A stretch of 27,593 nt of DNA from a virus. Positions within the stretch are counted from its first letter, which is position 1. Every line of letters starts with the position of its first letter. Positions 21,259-27,593 of this stretch are shown here, in pieces. The stretch lies in IMG/VR virus record IMGVR_UViG_3300031951_008299, positions 1 through 27,593 of that record. The stretch is one strand, 5' to 3'. A program made the translations under genes and the position numbers. Below the pieces are notes generated by a model. That model made no database searches. It saw only the letters and a list, made by a program, of their open reading frames with translations, and had not been told where the DNA came from.

Positions 21259-22581
21259 TTAAAATCCTCTTTTAATGTTAGCTTCAAACGGATAGTTTGA
21301 TTTAGTCAGATATTCATCCAAAACAGATTTGTATTTTGAATTTTTTAATTTGTGATCCAACCAAAGAAATTCTTGTACGACGTATTTATCCAGATATGGA
21401 TAGCGGGTTTCAATGCCATATGATCCCGCAACGTACTCTTCCTTTGCCAGATAAGAAACCATAGTGCTCCCATAAAAAGATGCCCAAGGGAAAATAGTTG
21501 AAATATCTTCTGGAAATAATCCACCAAAATTACTATGAAGAAATTTTTTCTCACCATTAAATCCATAGTCTGAAAATATTTCATCAGATCCAGATCCAGA
21601 AAGATAAACTTTCTTACCTTGTTTTTTAGCATTATCACAAATCATAGATAAACCACAAGATCCATTATCATCTTGAAGTCTTCTGTCGAATTCATTATAG
21701 TCACTGCTGGAAGAATAAATCCGATATTTAAATTCTTCTACATTTCTATTAATATAATCTCTATATTGCCAACGATGATCTGCAAGATATTGACCAGAAG
21801 AATTACTATTAAACATGGAGAATCTTTTATCTAAGATTTCCTGATTTTCATTTCCAACAACAGCATAAGCTTTATAAGGAACGTTTTGCTTGGTCAATTC
21901 ACATGCAATAGCACCACTATCATATCCACTGGACAGACCAATAAAAATATTTTCCCTAAGATTAGATGTACGCTTACGAATAGAATTTTCAAAGGCAACA
22001 ATCCAATCGGAAAAATCTGTTTTATATTGCTTCAAATCAAAATCATAAACGAAAAATTCATTAAGTAATTTTCTCGATTCAAGATCAAAAACTTGAGTAG
22101 TATTTGCATCTAGTTTGATTGCAGTTCTAAATCCCAATGCTTTTACTGCAGATTCATAAGTTGCAACTGCAAGAGTTTCGCCAATTGAAAACCACAATGG
22201 TTTCGTGGCAAATACGTCAGTAGATATAATAAAACGATCGTTCTTAAAGTCAACTAGAACAATTGCAAATTCACCATCAAGTTCTTTTACAAATTTATCC
22301 CCATACTTTTTGTAAAGAGGAATCAAACACTCACCATCAGAAGTATATTCACCAAACTCTTGATAATTATAAATCTCACCATTATAGATACAGACAATCT
22401 GATCATCATGATCTACAAAAGGTTGCTCGGTAAATTCACCAGTGATGGATAAAATATTATGTGTGAATGTATATTCATTAACTTCAATAGTCCTAGTTGC
22501 ATCAGGACCACGAAATCTCATAAAATGATTTACATGATCAAAATCATCAATATCCTTATCAGTAAAAAGAAAACTACACAT
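21259..22581 (-). CDS. Asparagine-synthase-like glutamine amidotransferase (440 aa)
   Basis: Residue 2 is Cys, the glutaminase nucleophile exposed after loss of Met1, with FRGPD (23-27) and NGEIYNY (67-73) of the N-terminal nucleophile domain. The synthetase half has the PP-loop GLSSGYDS (215-222), YLSGSGSDEIFSDYG and GIETRYPYLDKYVVQ. It is shorter than host asparagine synthetase (about 550-650 aa). In LPS gene clusters AsnB relatives amidate uronic acids, and a UDP-glucose dehydrogenase gene lies two genes upstream in this operon, so a sugar-amidating role is more likely than asparagine supply. This role is inferred. Its start overlaps the preceding stop by one base (TGATG). Confidence 0.88.
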   Translation of the reverse strand: MCSFLFTDKDIDDFDHVNHFMRFRGPDATRTIEVNEYTFTHNILSITGEFTEQPFVDHDDQIVCIYNGEIYNYQEFGEYTSDGECLIPLYKKYGDKFVKELDGEFAIVLVDFKNDRFIISTDVFATKPLWFSIGETLAVATYESAVKALGFRTAIKLDANTTQVFDLESRKLLNEFFVYDFDLKQYKTDFSDWIVAFENSIRKRTSNLRENIFIGLSSGYDSGAIACELTKQNVPYKAYAVVGNENQEILDKRFSMFNSNSSGQYLADHRWQYRDYINRNVEEFKYRIYSSSSDYNEFDRRLQDDNGSCGLSMICDNAKKQGKKVYLSGSGSDEIFSDYGFNGEKKFLHSNFGGLFPEDISTIFPWASFYGSTMVSYLAKEEYVAGSYGIETRYPYLDKYVVQEFLWLDHKLKNSKYKSVLDEYLTKSNYPFEANIKRGF

Positions 22582-23282
22582 CAGAATGTTCTACTATGAT
22601 TTGATACGATTACTTGAGGCATAATTGAATTGCCTCTAATTGTATTAGCAACACCAGGAAGAATGGATAGATTAATACCGAGTTGATGGCACACAAAAGG
22701 AAAACTTAACTGATCTCTGGATGAGAACATACATATTTGTTCCCACCACATTAATCCCATCTTTTGAGTCAATTCATTATTGCGCTGAAATCTTACGGGA
22801 AGTTCATACAATCCATTACCTTCAGGATAGCACATATCTTTATAAAAGGCAAGTTGATCATCAATCAAATTTGGATAATCAAATTTTATCTCTTTGATAA
22901 ACTCACCCTCTTCATAAATGCATTGACGTTGTGGATGTTCAAAGACTGCAACATCAGTATCTTTAAGGTAGGTTTCTACAAGTTGATTTGGATCTTGATC
23001 TAAAATATGTGTGGAATCAATCCAAAAATAGTAATCATATCCTGGGAGAAATGCAAAAGGAATTATCTTATAAATTTTTGCGTTTCTCCTGTTTGCATAA
23101 ACTGGGTCCGCAGAAAATTGAATAGCAGAATGTTGATTCCAATATTGAAGATCAGGATGCTCAATCCAATCTTTACTATCACTTTCATTATCTACAAAAG
23201 CATGATAATCAACGTTATCAAATTTCTTTTGTGGTAAAAGACTATTTGTTCCTATTGAAGCAGTTATAACAGCAATCTTCAT
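22581..23282 (-). CDS. TOD1/MUCI70-type glycosyltransferase-like protein (233 aa)
   Basis: The stretch ANRRNAKIYKIIPFAFLPGY followed by DYYFWIDSTHIL and SSRDQLSFPFVCHQLGI resembles the TOD1/MUCI70 glycosyltransferase-like domain (PF04765, formerly DUF616). That fold is GT-A-like with a WxD-type acidic motif (WIDS here) in place of DxD. No transmembrane segment is seen. It is coupled to the short UDP-glucose dehydrogenase (4-nt overlap) and the asparagine-synthase-like gene. It probably adds a sugar to the glycan; the donor is unknown. The family call is from memory of its motifs. Confidence 0.75.
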   Translation of the reverse strand: MKIAVITASIGTNSLLPQKKFDNVDYHAFVDNESDSKDWIEHPDLQYWNQHSAIQFSADPVYANRRNAKIYKIIPFAFLPGYDYYFWIDSTHILDQDPNQLVETYLKDTDVAVFEHPQRQCIYEEGEFIKEIKFDYPNLIDDQLAFYKDMCYPEGNGLYELPVRFQRNNELTQKMGLMWWEQICMFSSRDQLSFPFVCHQLGINLSILPGVANTIRGNSIMPQVIVSNHSRTF

Positions 23283-24055
23283 GGTTCAACACTTCTATGC
23301 TTATCATTCAGTTCTCTAATAAACTTAATCAAAGGACTTTGACTAAACTTTTCAAGTTCATAATTATCTTTTGTTAGGCAATGACTTTCCCATCCAAACT
23401 TACCATCACTACCAGGAACTTGAGAATGTGAATGACCAATCCTCTCATCAAGTCCAACCATTTCAGCAAAATTAGCATAAGTAGATTCACAACCTTGCTG
23501 CTGATGTGCTAGGTACATCTCATTAAAGAAAGTAACCCTGAGTGCCAAGAAAGCATTTTCAGCATACTTGACTAGTGCTGCTGTTTTAATGTCAGTAATT
23601 TTAATATCTTTGACATGGGCCAGTCTAGTTTTAAAGATATCTGCAACCTTCATAGCGGCATCTTCATCACCACCAAGGATAAAGAATTTTTGTCCTTGGA
23701 ACATTTTAATAGGATTAGTCTTGTTCAAATATTCTGGACTATGCAAAATTTTAATGTTGGTATATCGATCAACAACATCTGAATAAAATTCAGGAGTAGC
23801 AGTTGACTTGCAGCAAACTGGAGTATTAGGTAACATATTCTCATTCAATTCTGATAAGACAGAATCCAATAGTTGAAAACCTTCTGCTTTTGGTGTATCA
23901 ACAGAAACAAATACAGCATCAAATTCTTGATTTTTAAAGTCACTAATTTTATTATTATTGAATTTTGGATCAATAATAGTTTTCTCACCCTCAGAAAAAA
24001 TTGATGCTACAGCAGATCCAACGAATCCAAACCCAACAATTAAAACTTTGTACAT
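23279..24055 (-). CDS. UDP-glucose/GDP-mannose dehydrogenase-like, lacking C-terminal domain (258 aa)
   Basis: It has the N-terminal NAD fold (VGFGFVGSAV, 7-16), SPEYLNKTNP (106-115), the central-domain signature LVKYAENAFLALRVTFFNEM with catalytic Lys163 and Asn167, and catalytic Cys226 in SHCLTKDNYEL. It ends 32 residues later, so the C-terminal UDP-binding domain of about 100-150 residues found in ordinary enzymes (430-450 aa) is missing. The full enzymes oxidise UDP-glucose to UDP-glucuronate. Short forms occur in other cyanophages, from memory. With catalytic Cys and Lys kept it may still act on a sugar nucleotide. It precedes the TOD1-like gene with a 4-nt overlap. Confidence 0.84.
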   Translation of the reverse strand: MYKVLIVGFGFVGSAVASIFSEGEKTIIDPKFNNNKISDFKNQEFDAVFVSVDTPKAEGFQLLDSVLSELNENMLPNTPVCCKSTATPEFYSDVVDRYTNIKILHSPEYLNKTNPIKMFQGQKFFILGGDEDAAMKVADIFKTRLAHVKDIKITDIKTAALVKYAENAFLALRVTFFNEMYLAHQQQGCESTYANFAEMVGLDERIGHSHSQVPGSDGKFGWESHCLTKDNYELEKFSQSPLIKFIRELNDKHRSVEP

Positions 24056-24766
24056 TTACTTAACTCCATGCTTTTCTTTACAATATAAAAGTTCACCATT
24101 AAATTTTTTCTGGTAATCTTCCTTTAAATACATTGAAGATATTTGATCTTCATGAACTCTATTAGACACTAATACATCATGATAATATATGGGATCTCCA
24201 TATCTTTCCTTAGCATGATAATAAAATTCACAATCCATCATCATAACTAGATTTGGATCAAATTTAACTTGGTCGAAAACTTCTCGTCTTGCTGCTAAGA
24301 CAGAAGGAGAACTAATTGTATTAACACCATTAATTATATCACCATTCCAAGCGGGATACAAATCACCATAAAAAGAATTTCCGTCATTTTTAGTGTGATT
24401 ACAAGCACACAATAACCATTTGGTATTCTCATCAAAAGCATTATAAATTTTTTCTAGTGCTTCGTCATCATAGAAAAAATCATCTTGGAACATTACTTTT
24501 ATAATCTCACCAGAACAATTTTCAATGGCATTATTAGTGTTTGCTGGTCCATTTCCACGTTGTTCTTCATTCTTTAAATAAACAATTTTGAATTTTCCCC
24601 TATATTGATAGATGACTTTTAACAATTCATTATCAATACTATGATCTGAAATGACAACTTCAAAATCTTTAAATGTCTGTATTTCAATAGTTCTGAATAG
24701 GTCTTCTAAAAATTCATTTCCTCTTCCCTTAGATTCATAAGTAGGAATAGCAATAGACATCTTCAT
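24056..24766 (-). CDS. Glycosyltransferase family 2 (236 aa)
   Basis: The protein from the ATG at 24766 (MKMSIAIPTYESKGRGNEFL) shows the GT2 plan: IPTYES, then FEVVISDHS (UDP-binding acid), NNAIENCSGEIIKVMFQDDF with the metal-binding QDD, SSPSVLAARREV and a C-terminal MMMDCEFYYHAKERYGDPIY. GT2 enzymes add sugars from UDP donors to growing surface glycans. I use 24766 because it makes a 4-nt ATGA overlap with the preceding GT11 gene; an in-frame TTG at 24778 is less likely. No membrane helix is seen. The family is firm; the donor and acceptor are unknown. Confidence 0.88.
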   Translation of the reverse strand: MKMSIAIPTYESKGRGNEFLEDLFRTIEIQTFKDFEVVISDHSIDNELLKVIYQYRGKFKIVYLKNEEQRGNGPANTNNAIENCSGEIIKVMFQDDFFYDDEALEKIYNAFDENTKWLLCACNHTKNDGNSFYGDLYPAWNGDIINGVNTISSPSVLAARREVFDQVKFDPNLVMMMDCEFYYHAKERYGDPIYYHDVLVSNRVHEDQISSMYLKEDYQKKFNGELLYCKEKHGVK

Positions 24767-25566
24767 AAGACCACCCAACCATCACAATAAAGATCTTCTG
24801 TATTTTTATCTGCATTGTTAGGACCAAACCAAATAGAAGGTGCAATAACTTTTCCCGTATTTGCTAACCAAGCCCCCCACCAACTAAATGTACTATTAGC
24901 AATAATAAAATCTGAACACTTAGACATTAGGTACAAATCATGGTAAGGACCATTTCCTTCCGACACAAGAAATCTGTCATCAGAAAAAATTGATTGCTCT
25001 TTACACCAAGACGAGTCATCCGAAAAAATTATAACCTGGCGACTATTATGAAACTGCTGAAGTGCATTTTCATAATATTCAAGTGAAAGATTTGCATGAT
25101 TGGCAGAGTTAATTAGAAAATCTCCTCTACGAATATGTAAAGCAATTGGATTATCAAACTGCTCTACAATATCTACACACTCACCTATATACTTATCTTG
25201 AAAGATAAAGTCTTCACGAATCTCATCCTCAACATGCTTGAAATATTTTTCAGTTTGAAAGTATCCAAAAAGAGATACGTCATCTTGGGGATCTAACTTA
25301 AAAAATTTCTCATCAAATTCAAATTTTGTTTCCTGAATATATTTTTCTGATGGTAGATTTAACATTCCCCGATAATCTGTTTTTAAAGAAAACACATCAA
25401 ACAATTCAATTCTCAAACGATTGCCTAGTCCATCATCAACAACTTCTCTATGATCTGGAATCATAAAGTTGGTTCCAATTTTTTTTGCAATCCCTTTAGT
25501 TGCGGCATACTGGAACATTTGGTTTCCCAATTGTCCAATCTTACCCAAATGATTAAATCCGATCAT
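24763..25566 (-). CDS. Alpha-1,2-fucosyltransferase-like, GT11 (267 aa)
   Basis: All GT11 motifs appear: GQLGNQMFQYA (11-21), the HIRRGDF motif at 144-150 that binds the GDP sugar, VIIFSDDSSWCK, and SDFIIANSTFSWWGAWLAN near the C terminus. GT11 enzymes (FutC, WbsJ) move L-fucose from GDP-fucose to galactose. The window has no GDP-fucose synthase, but the previous gene is a GDP-mannose 3,5-epimerase whose product, GDP-L-galactose, is GDP-fucose with a 6-hydroxyl. Use of that donor is my inference. The gene is coupled to the epimerase by a 4-nt overlap. Confidence 0.92.
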   Translation of the reverse strand: MIGFNHLGKIGQLGNQMFQYAATKGIAKKIGTNFMIPDHREVVDDGLGNRLRIELFDVFSLKTDYRGMLNLPSEKYIQETKFEFDEKFFKLDPQDDVSLFGYFQTEKYFKHVEDEIREDFIFQDKYIGECVDIVEQFDNPIALHIRRGDFLINSANHANLSLEYYENALQQFHNSRQVIIFSDDSSWCKEQSIFSDDRFLVSEGNGPYHDLYLMSKCSDFIIANSTFSWWGAWLANTGKVIAPSIWFGPNNADKNTEDLYCDGWVVL

Positions 25567-26645
25567 TTTTGTATTTGTTCAGAAATCCAGATATAGGTTT
25601 TGCGGATACCTTCTTCAAGAGTCTGAGAGTAATCCCAACCAAGTTCTTTACGGATCAGATCATTATTTGAATTACGACCACGAACTCCAAGAGGACCATC
25701 AATATGATTCTTCTCTACAACTTTACCTGCAACTTTAGCAGCAGTATCTACAAGTTGATTAATGGTCACCATCTCTTCAGATCCGATGTTGACGGGTCCA
25801 ATGAAATTAGAATCCATTAAACGACGAGTTGCCTCAATACACTCATCAATGTAAAGGAATGAACGAGTCTGTTTGCCATCACCCCATACATCAATGGTAC
25901 CACCTTCTTCGGGAAGATATGCTACCTTACGGCAGATTGCGGCGGGTGCTTTTTCACGTCCACCATCCCAGGTTCCTTCAGGTCCAAAGATATTGTGATA
26001 ACGAGCAACCCGTACAGGAATCCCATAATTACGATGATAAGCGAAAAAGAGTCGCTCTGAGAAAAGTTTCTCCCAACCATATTCAGAATCTGGGTTAGCA
26101 GGATATGCTGATTCTTCACGGCAATCAGGATTATCAGGGTCTAGTTGATTGTGCTCTGGATACATACATGCAGATCCAGAATAGAAAATCTTAGTAGTGT
26201 AATCTAATGCAGGTCTTGCATTTTGTTTCCAAGAGGAATCTTCGCCAAAGGTTTCATTCATTTGCCTTTGGGATTCAAGAACATTCAGATTAATGGTTGC
26301 AGAATTATGCATGATATCAGCATCATTCTCACCAGTAAAAACGAATCCTGCACCGCCCATATCAGCAGCAAACTGATAGATTTCATGGAACGGAAGAATA
26401 TATTGATAGGGAACAGAATTATGAAAATTACCTTGTTCTCCTCTAAATTCAAGGACACGACGAACAAAAGTTATGTCTCTCAGATCTCCTTGAATAAATT
26501 CATTTGCTTCTGTTTCAGAAAACTCTGGATATTTGAGGTCTACACCGCGAACCCAATATCCTTCAGAACGCAACCTTCTAACCATATGACTTCCGATAAA
26601 GCCACCAGCACCAAGCACAAGTGCTGTCTTTTTATATTGACTCAT
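25563..26645 (-). CDS. GDP-mannose 3,5-epimerase (NAD-dependent SDR, 360 aa)
   Basis: This enzyme converts GDP-D-mannose to GDP-L-galactose (and GDP-L-gulose). The NAD-binding GAGGFIG is at 12-18, the SDR pair is Tyr189 and Lys193 (YGWEK), and the two residues specific to GDP-mannose 3,5-epimerases are present: Cys160 in SACMYPE and Lys232 in GGREKAPAA. RYHNIFGPEGTWDGGREKAP, TRSFLYIDECIE, PVNIGSEEMV and GVRGRNSNN closely follow the plant enzyme. It is the first gene of the 14-gene glycan operon, starting about 18 nt after the predicted transcription start (promoter 26670-26698). It probably supplies the sugar for the fucosyltransferase-like enzymes downstream. Identification is strong. Confidence 0.93.
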   Translation of the reverse strand: MSQYKKTALVLGAGGFIGSHMVRRLRSEGYWVRGVDLKYPEFSETEANEFIQGDLRDITFVRRVLEFRGEQGNFHNSVPYQYILPFHEIYQFAADMGGAGFVFTGENDADIMHNSATINLNVLESQRQMNETFGEDSSWKQNARPALDYTTKIFYSGSACMYPEHNQLDPDNPDCREESAYPANPDSEYGWEKLFSERLFFAYHRNYGIPVRVARYHNIFGPEGTWDGGREKAPAAICRKVAYLPEEGGTIDVWGDGKQTRSFLYIDECIEATRRLMDSNFIGPVNIGSEEMVTINQLVDTAAKVAGKVVEKNHIDGPLGVRGRNSNNDLIRKELGWDYSQTLEEGIRKTYIWISEQIQK

Positions 26646-26669
26646 AAAATCATAAACTCTATAATATGT

Positions 26670-26698
26670 ATTATACTAAAAAAGGTGGGTTTATGCAA
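26670..26698 (-). promoter_or_regulatory. Candidate promoter of the glycan operon, -35 in terminator loop
   Basis: A perfect TATAAT (26675-26670) with 17 nt to a TTGCAT -35 (26698-26693, 3 of 6 consensus bases). The -35 lies in the loop of the preceding terminator, whose 3' arm and T-tract form the spacer. The same layout is seen before hli (13451-13489). Confidence 0.5.
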
Positions 26699-26707
26699 CC
26701 CACCTTT
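26676..26707 (-). terminator. Intrinsic terminator before the glycan operon
   Basis: AAAGGTGGGTT and AACCCACCTTT (11 bp, 26707-26697 with 26691-26681) enclose a 5-nt loop, with the T-run continuing to TTTTTTAG on the minus strand. It either ends the message of the small genes at 27564-26847 or acts as an attenuator for the glycan operon if transcripts read into it from upstream. Confidence 0.85.
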
Positions 26708-26864
26708 AATATTAGGTTCGCCATGCACGCCACCAATTCTTTAACTGGAAATTGGAAACCAGGCGGGAGAGAGTCCCATCCGCACCACTTGCTCTTTAAG
26801 GAAGCAAGAAACCTAATAGGGTCATATTTGACTCCACCACTTGGTTTTAGGAAACCAAGAAAAT
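26708..26864 (-). ncRNA. Three tandem covarying hairpin repeats (candidate structured RNA)
   Basis: On the minus strand three units occur in a row with stems CTTGGT/ACCAAG (26859-26854 with 26845-26840), CTTGCT/AGCAAG (26808-26803 with 26793-26788) and CCAATT/AATTGG (26755-26750 with 26738-26733). The stem sequences differ but stay paired, while the loops keep TTCC and TAAA or TAAAG. Each unit is followed by GGTGG or TGGTG and a further short inverted repeat. They start about 50-54 nt apart and overlap the stop of the 75-aa gene. The three hairpins stand directly before the terminator and the first glycan gene. I do not recognise the family; wcaG RNA is a possibility to test. Confidence 0.55.
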
Positions 26865-27074
26865 TTGGGTTAACTTTGATATTTCGGTAATACCAAAGAA
26901 TGCGATTAAAAATAACACATCCCAAAGTTTAAGTTTGATAGCAAAAGGAATACCGAGTAGTCCCCCGATAAACTTTATTATCAAACCATTTTTAAAATCT
27001 CCCCACAACATGATTTGATAACCAAGTAAGAGGAGAAAGTTGCCAATGTATCTTAGGATACTTGTTTTAGACAT
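26847..27074 (-). CDS. Small membrane protein (75 aa)
   Basis: The protein starts MSKTSILRYIGNFLLLLGYQ and holds two or three hydrophobic spans (about 8-23, 29-46 and 50-65), ending in KLTQIFLVS. Lys/Asp loops lie between the spans. Similar short membrane proteins occur in T4-like cyanophages without a known function, from memory. A GGGAG ribosome-site-like sequence lies about 10 nt upstream. The stop codon is inside the first hairpin of the three-repeat region. An alternative frame ORF at 26671-26925 overlaps it and the terminator and is judged not to be a gene. Confidence 0.78.
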   Translation of the reverse strand: MSKTSILRYIGNFLLLLGYQIMLWGDFKNGLIIKFIGGLLGIPFAIKLKLWDVLFLIAFFGITEISKLTQIFLVS

Positions 27075-27121
27075 AAGGGGTTTGCTCCCGACCAGGGCTT
27101 AGTTTTAAGTCATAACCGAGA

Positions 27122-27355
27122 CTATTCATCGTCTCTTACATAACAAGGGACTCGATCTGGATCTAACCATTTCGCATACTCAATATCCTCCATTGCAGTA
27201 GAACATTGAAGCACATTATCAAACAGATAAATGTCATTCCAGCGTTTGGTGTAGTAGTTTTGTTTTTGCAGACGATAATCGGGTTTGCCGTTTATCTCAA
27301 GAATACCTGCCTCAACGAAGCGGTATCCTTCACGCTCCAGAAGAACCTTACTCAC
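27122..27355 (-). CDS. Hypothetical protein (77 aa)
   Basis: It starts with GTG at 27355, overlapping the stop of the gene before (GTGA). The protein reads MSKVLLEREGYRFVEAGILE and has a mixed beta/alpha look: LEINGKPDYRLQKQN and YYTKRWNDIYLFDN, then a charged C terminus, DPDRVPCYVRDDE. No catalytic or metal motif is visible. The tight coupling to the 70-aa gene suggests joint function, common among the clusters of short genes in T4-like cyanophages. I do not recognise the family. Confidence 0.7.
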   Translation of the reverse strand: MSKVLLEREGYRFVEAGILEINGKPDYRLQKQNYYTKRWNDIYLFDNVLQCSTAMEDIEYAKWLDPDRVPCYVRDDE

Positions 27356-27564
27356 GCTTCAACTGCCTCAAGATCACTGGCGACATACTCCATAAGCATT
27401 TCGTAGTCGTCAAGGGGATCACCAGAAAACACGACGCCTTCATTCTCATAAAAGCGGCGGACCTTTTTATAAAGTTTCGGACTCTTTACATCAAGATAGA
27501 TTTCCCCGTTAGCAGCAAGACGAAGAGTGCTAACATCTTTTTTGAACTTTTGAATCAGAGACAT
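27352..27564 (-). CDS. Hypothetical protein (70 aa)
   Basis: From the ATG at 27564 it reads MSLIQKFKKDVSTLRLAANG, then YLDVKSPKLYKKVRRFYENE and an acidic tail, PLDDYEMLMEYVASDLEAVE. The charge changes from basic to acidic along the chain and helices are likely, but no known domain is seen. It ends in an overlap with the 77-aa gene. A TATAAT box at 27592-27587 could be its promoter's -10 element, but the -35 would lie beyond the window. No good Shine-Dalgarno is seen. Function is unknown. Confidence 0.72.
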   Translation of the reverse strand: MSLIQKFKKDVSTLRLAANGEIYLDVKSPKLYKKVRRFYENEGVVFSGDPLDDYEMLMEYVASDLEAVEA

Positions 27565-27586
27565 TGTTTTGAATTGTTGCCTTAGT

Positions 27587-27592
27587 ATTATA
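27587..27592 (-). promoter_or_regulatory. Candidate -10 box at window edge
   Basis: TATAAT on the minus strand about 22 nt before the 70-aa gene's ATG. The -35 box, if any, is outside the window. Confidence 0.35.
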
Positions 27593-27593
27593 A

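Noticed and set aside
21345-21638. 97-aa minus-strand ORF
   Set aside because: Out-of-frame reading of the asparagine-synthase-like gene.
26701-26860. tRNA gene(s) in the hairpin region
   Set aside because: No GGTTCRANNCC T-arm and no full cloverleaf could be drawn on either strand.
26671-26925. 84-aa minus-strand ORF and 74-aa plus-strand ORF (26666-26890)
   Set aside because: They overlap a terminator, three hairpin repeats and the 75-aa membrane gene in other frames, and show no known protein pattern.

Overview
The window reads as part of the genome of a T4-like cyanophage (contractile-tailed phage of marine Synechococcus or Prochlorococcus). The grounds are viral-type psbA and psbD next to tail-fibre-like genes, short high-light-inducible (hli) genes, plastocyanin and ferredoxin genes, T4-type late promoters (NATAAATA), low GC, and tightly packed genes. 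Every gene I accept lies on the minus strand, so transcription runs from high to low coordinates. I found no tRNA genes, CRISPR arrays or insertion sequences.

Region by region, in transcription order. (1) 27564-26847: three small genes (70 aa, 77 aa and a 75-aa membrane protein). They are followed by three covarying hairpin repeats and an intrinsic terminator. (2) 26645-13507: a 14-gene operon for a surface glycan. In order it encodes a GDP-mannose 3,5-epimerase, a GT11 fucosyltransferase-like enzyme, a GT2 glycosyltransferase, a short UDP-glucose dehydrogenase, a TOD1-like glycosyltransferase, an asparagine-synthase-like amidotransferase, a methyltransferase, a GT-A glycosyltransferase, a second methyltransferase, a NodZ-like fucosyltransferase, a GT25 glycosyltransferase, and three tandem NodU-type carbamoyltransferase genes, of which only the last is full length. 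(3) 13456-11421: a photosynthetic electron-transfer operon with a clear sigma70 promoter: hli, 28-aa membrane peptide, petF, petE, 46-aa membrane peptide, second hli, peroxiredoxin, terminator. (4) 11415-2854: a 54-aa gene, then a virion module of two repeat-built fibre proteins flanking a complete subtilisin-like protease, a 522-aa structural protein and a 77-aa protein. (5) 2847-1: late promoter, structured leader, psbA split by a 207-nt group I intron, terminator, late promoter, HNH endonuclease VII-like gene, psbD promoter, and psbD running off the left edge.

Inferred joint working: D1, D2, Hli proteins, plastocyanin and ferredoxin would keep photosystem II and the electron flow around photosystem I going in the infected cell, and the peroxiredoxin would limit peroxide damage. 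The glycan operon contains the parts to make GDP-L-galactose and a uronic acid, to transfer sugars, and to decorate the product by methylation, amidation and carbamoylation. Whether that glycan is placed on host LPS or on virions cannot be told from sequence.

The least ordinary signals are: the psbA intron, with splice sites that can be paired base by base and an unlinked endonuclease next door; the triplicated carbamoyltransferase with two copies cut at the same domain boundary; the three covarying hairpin repeats before the glycan operon; promoter -35 boxes sitting in terminator loops; and a peroxiredoxin fused to another short ORF across an A7 run.
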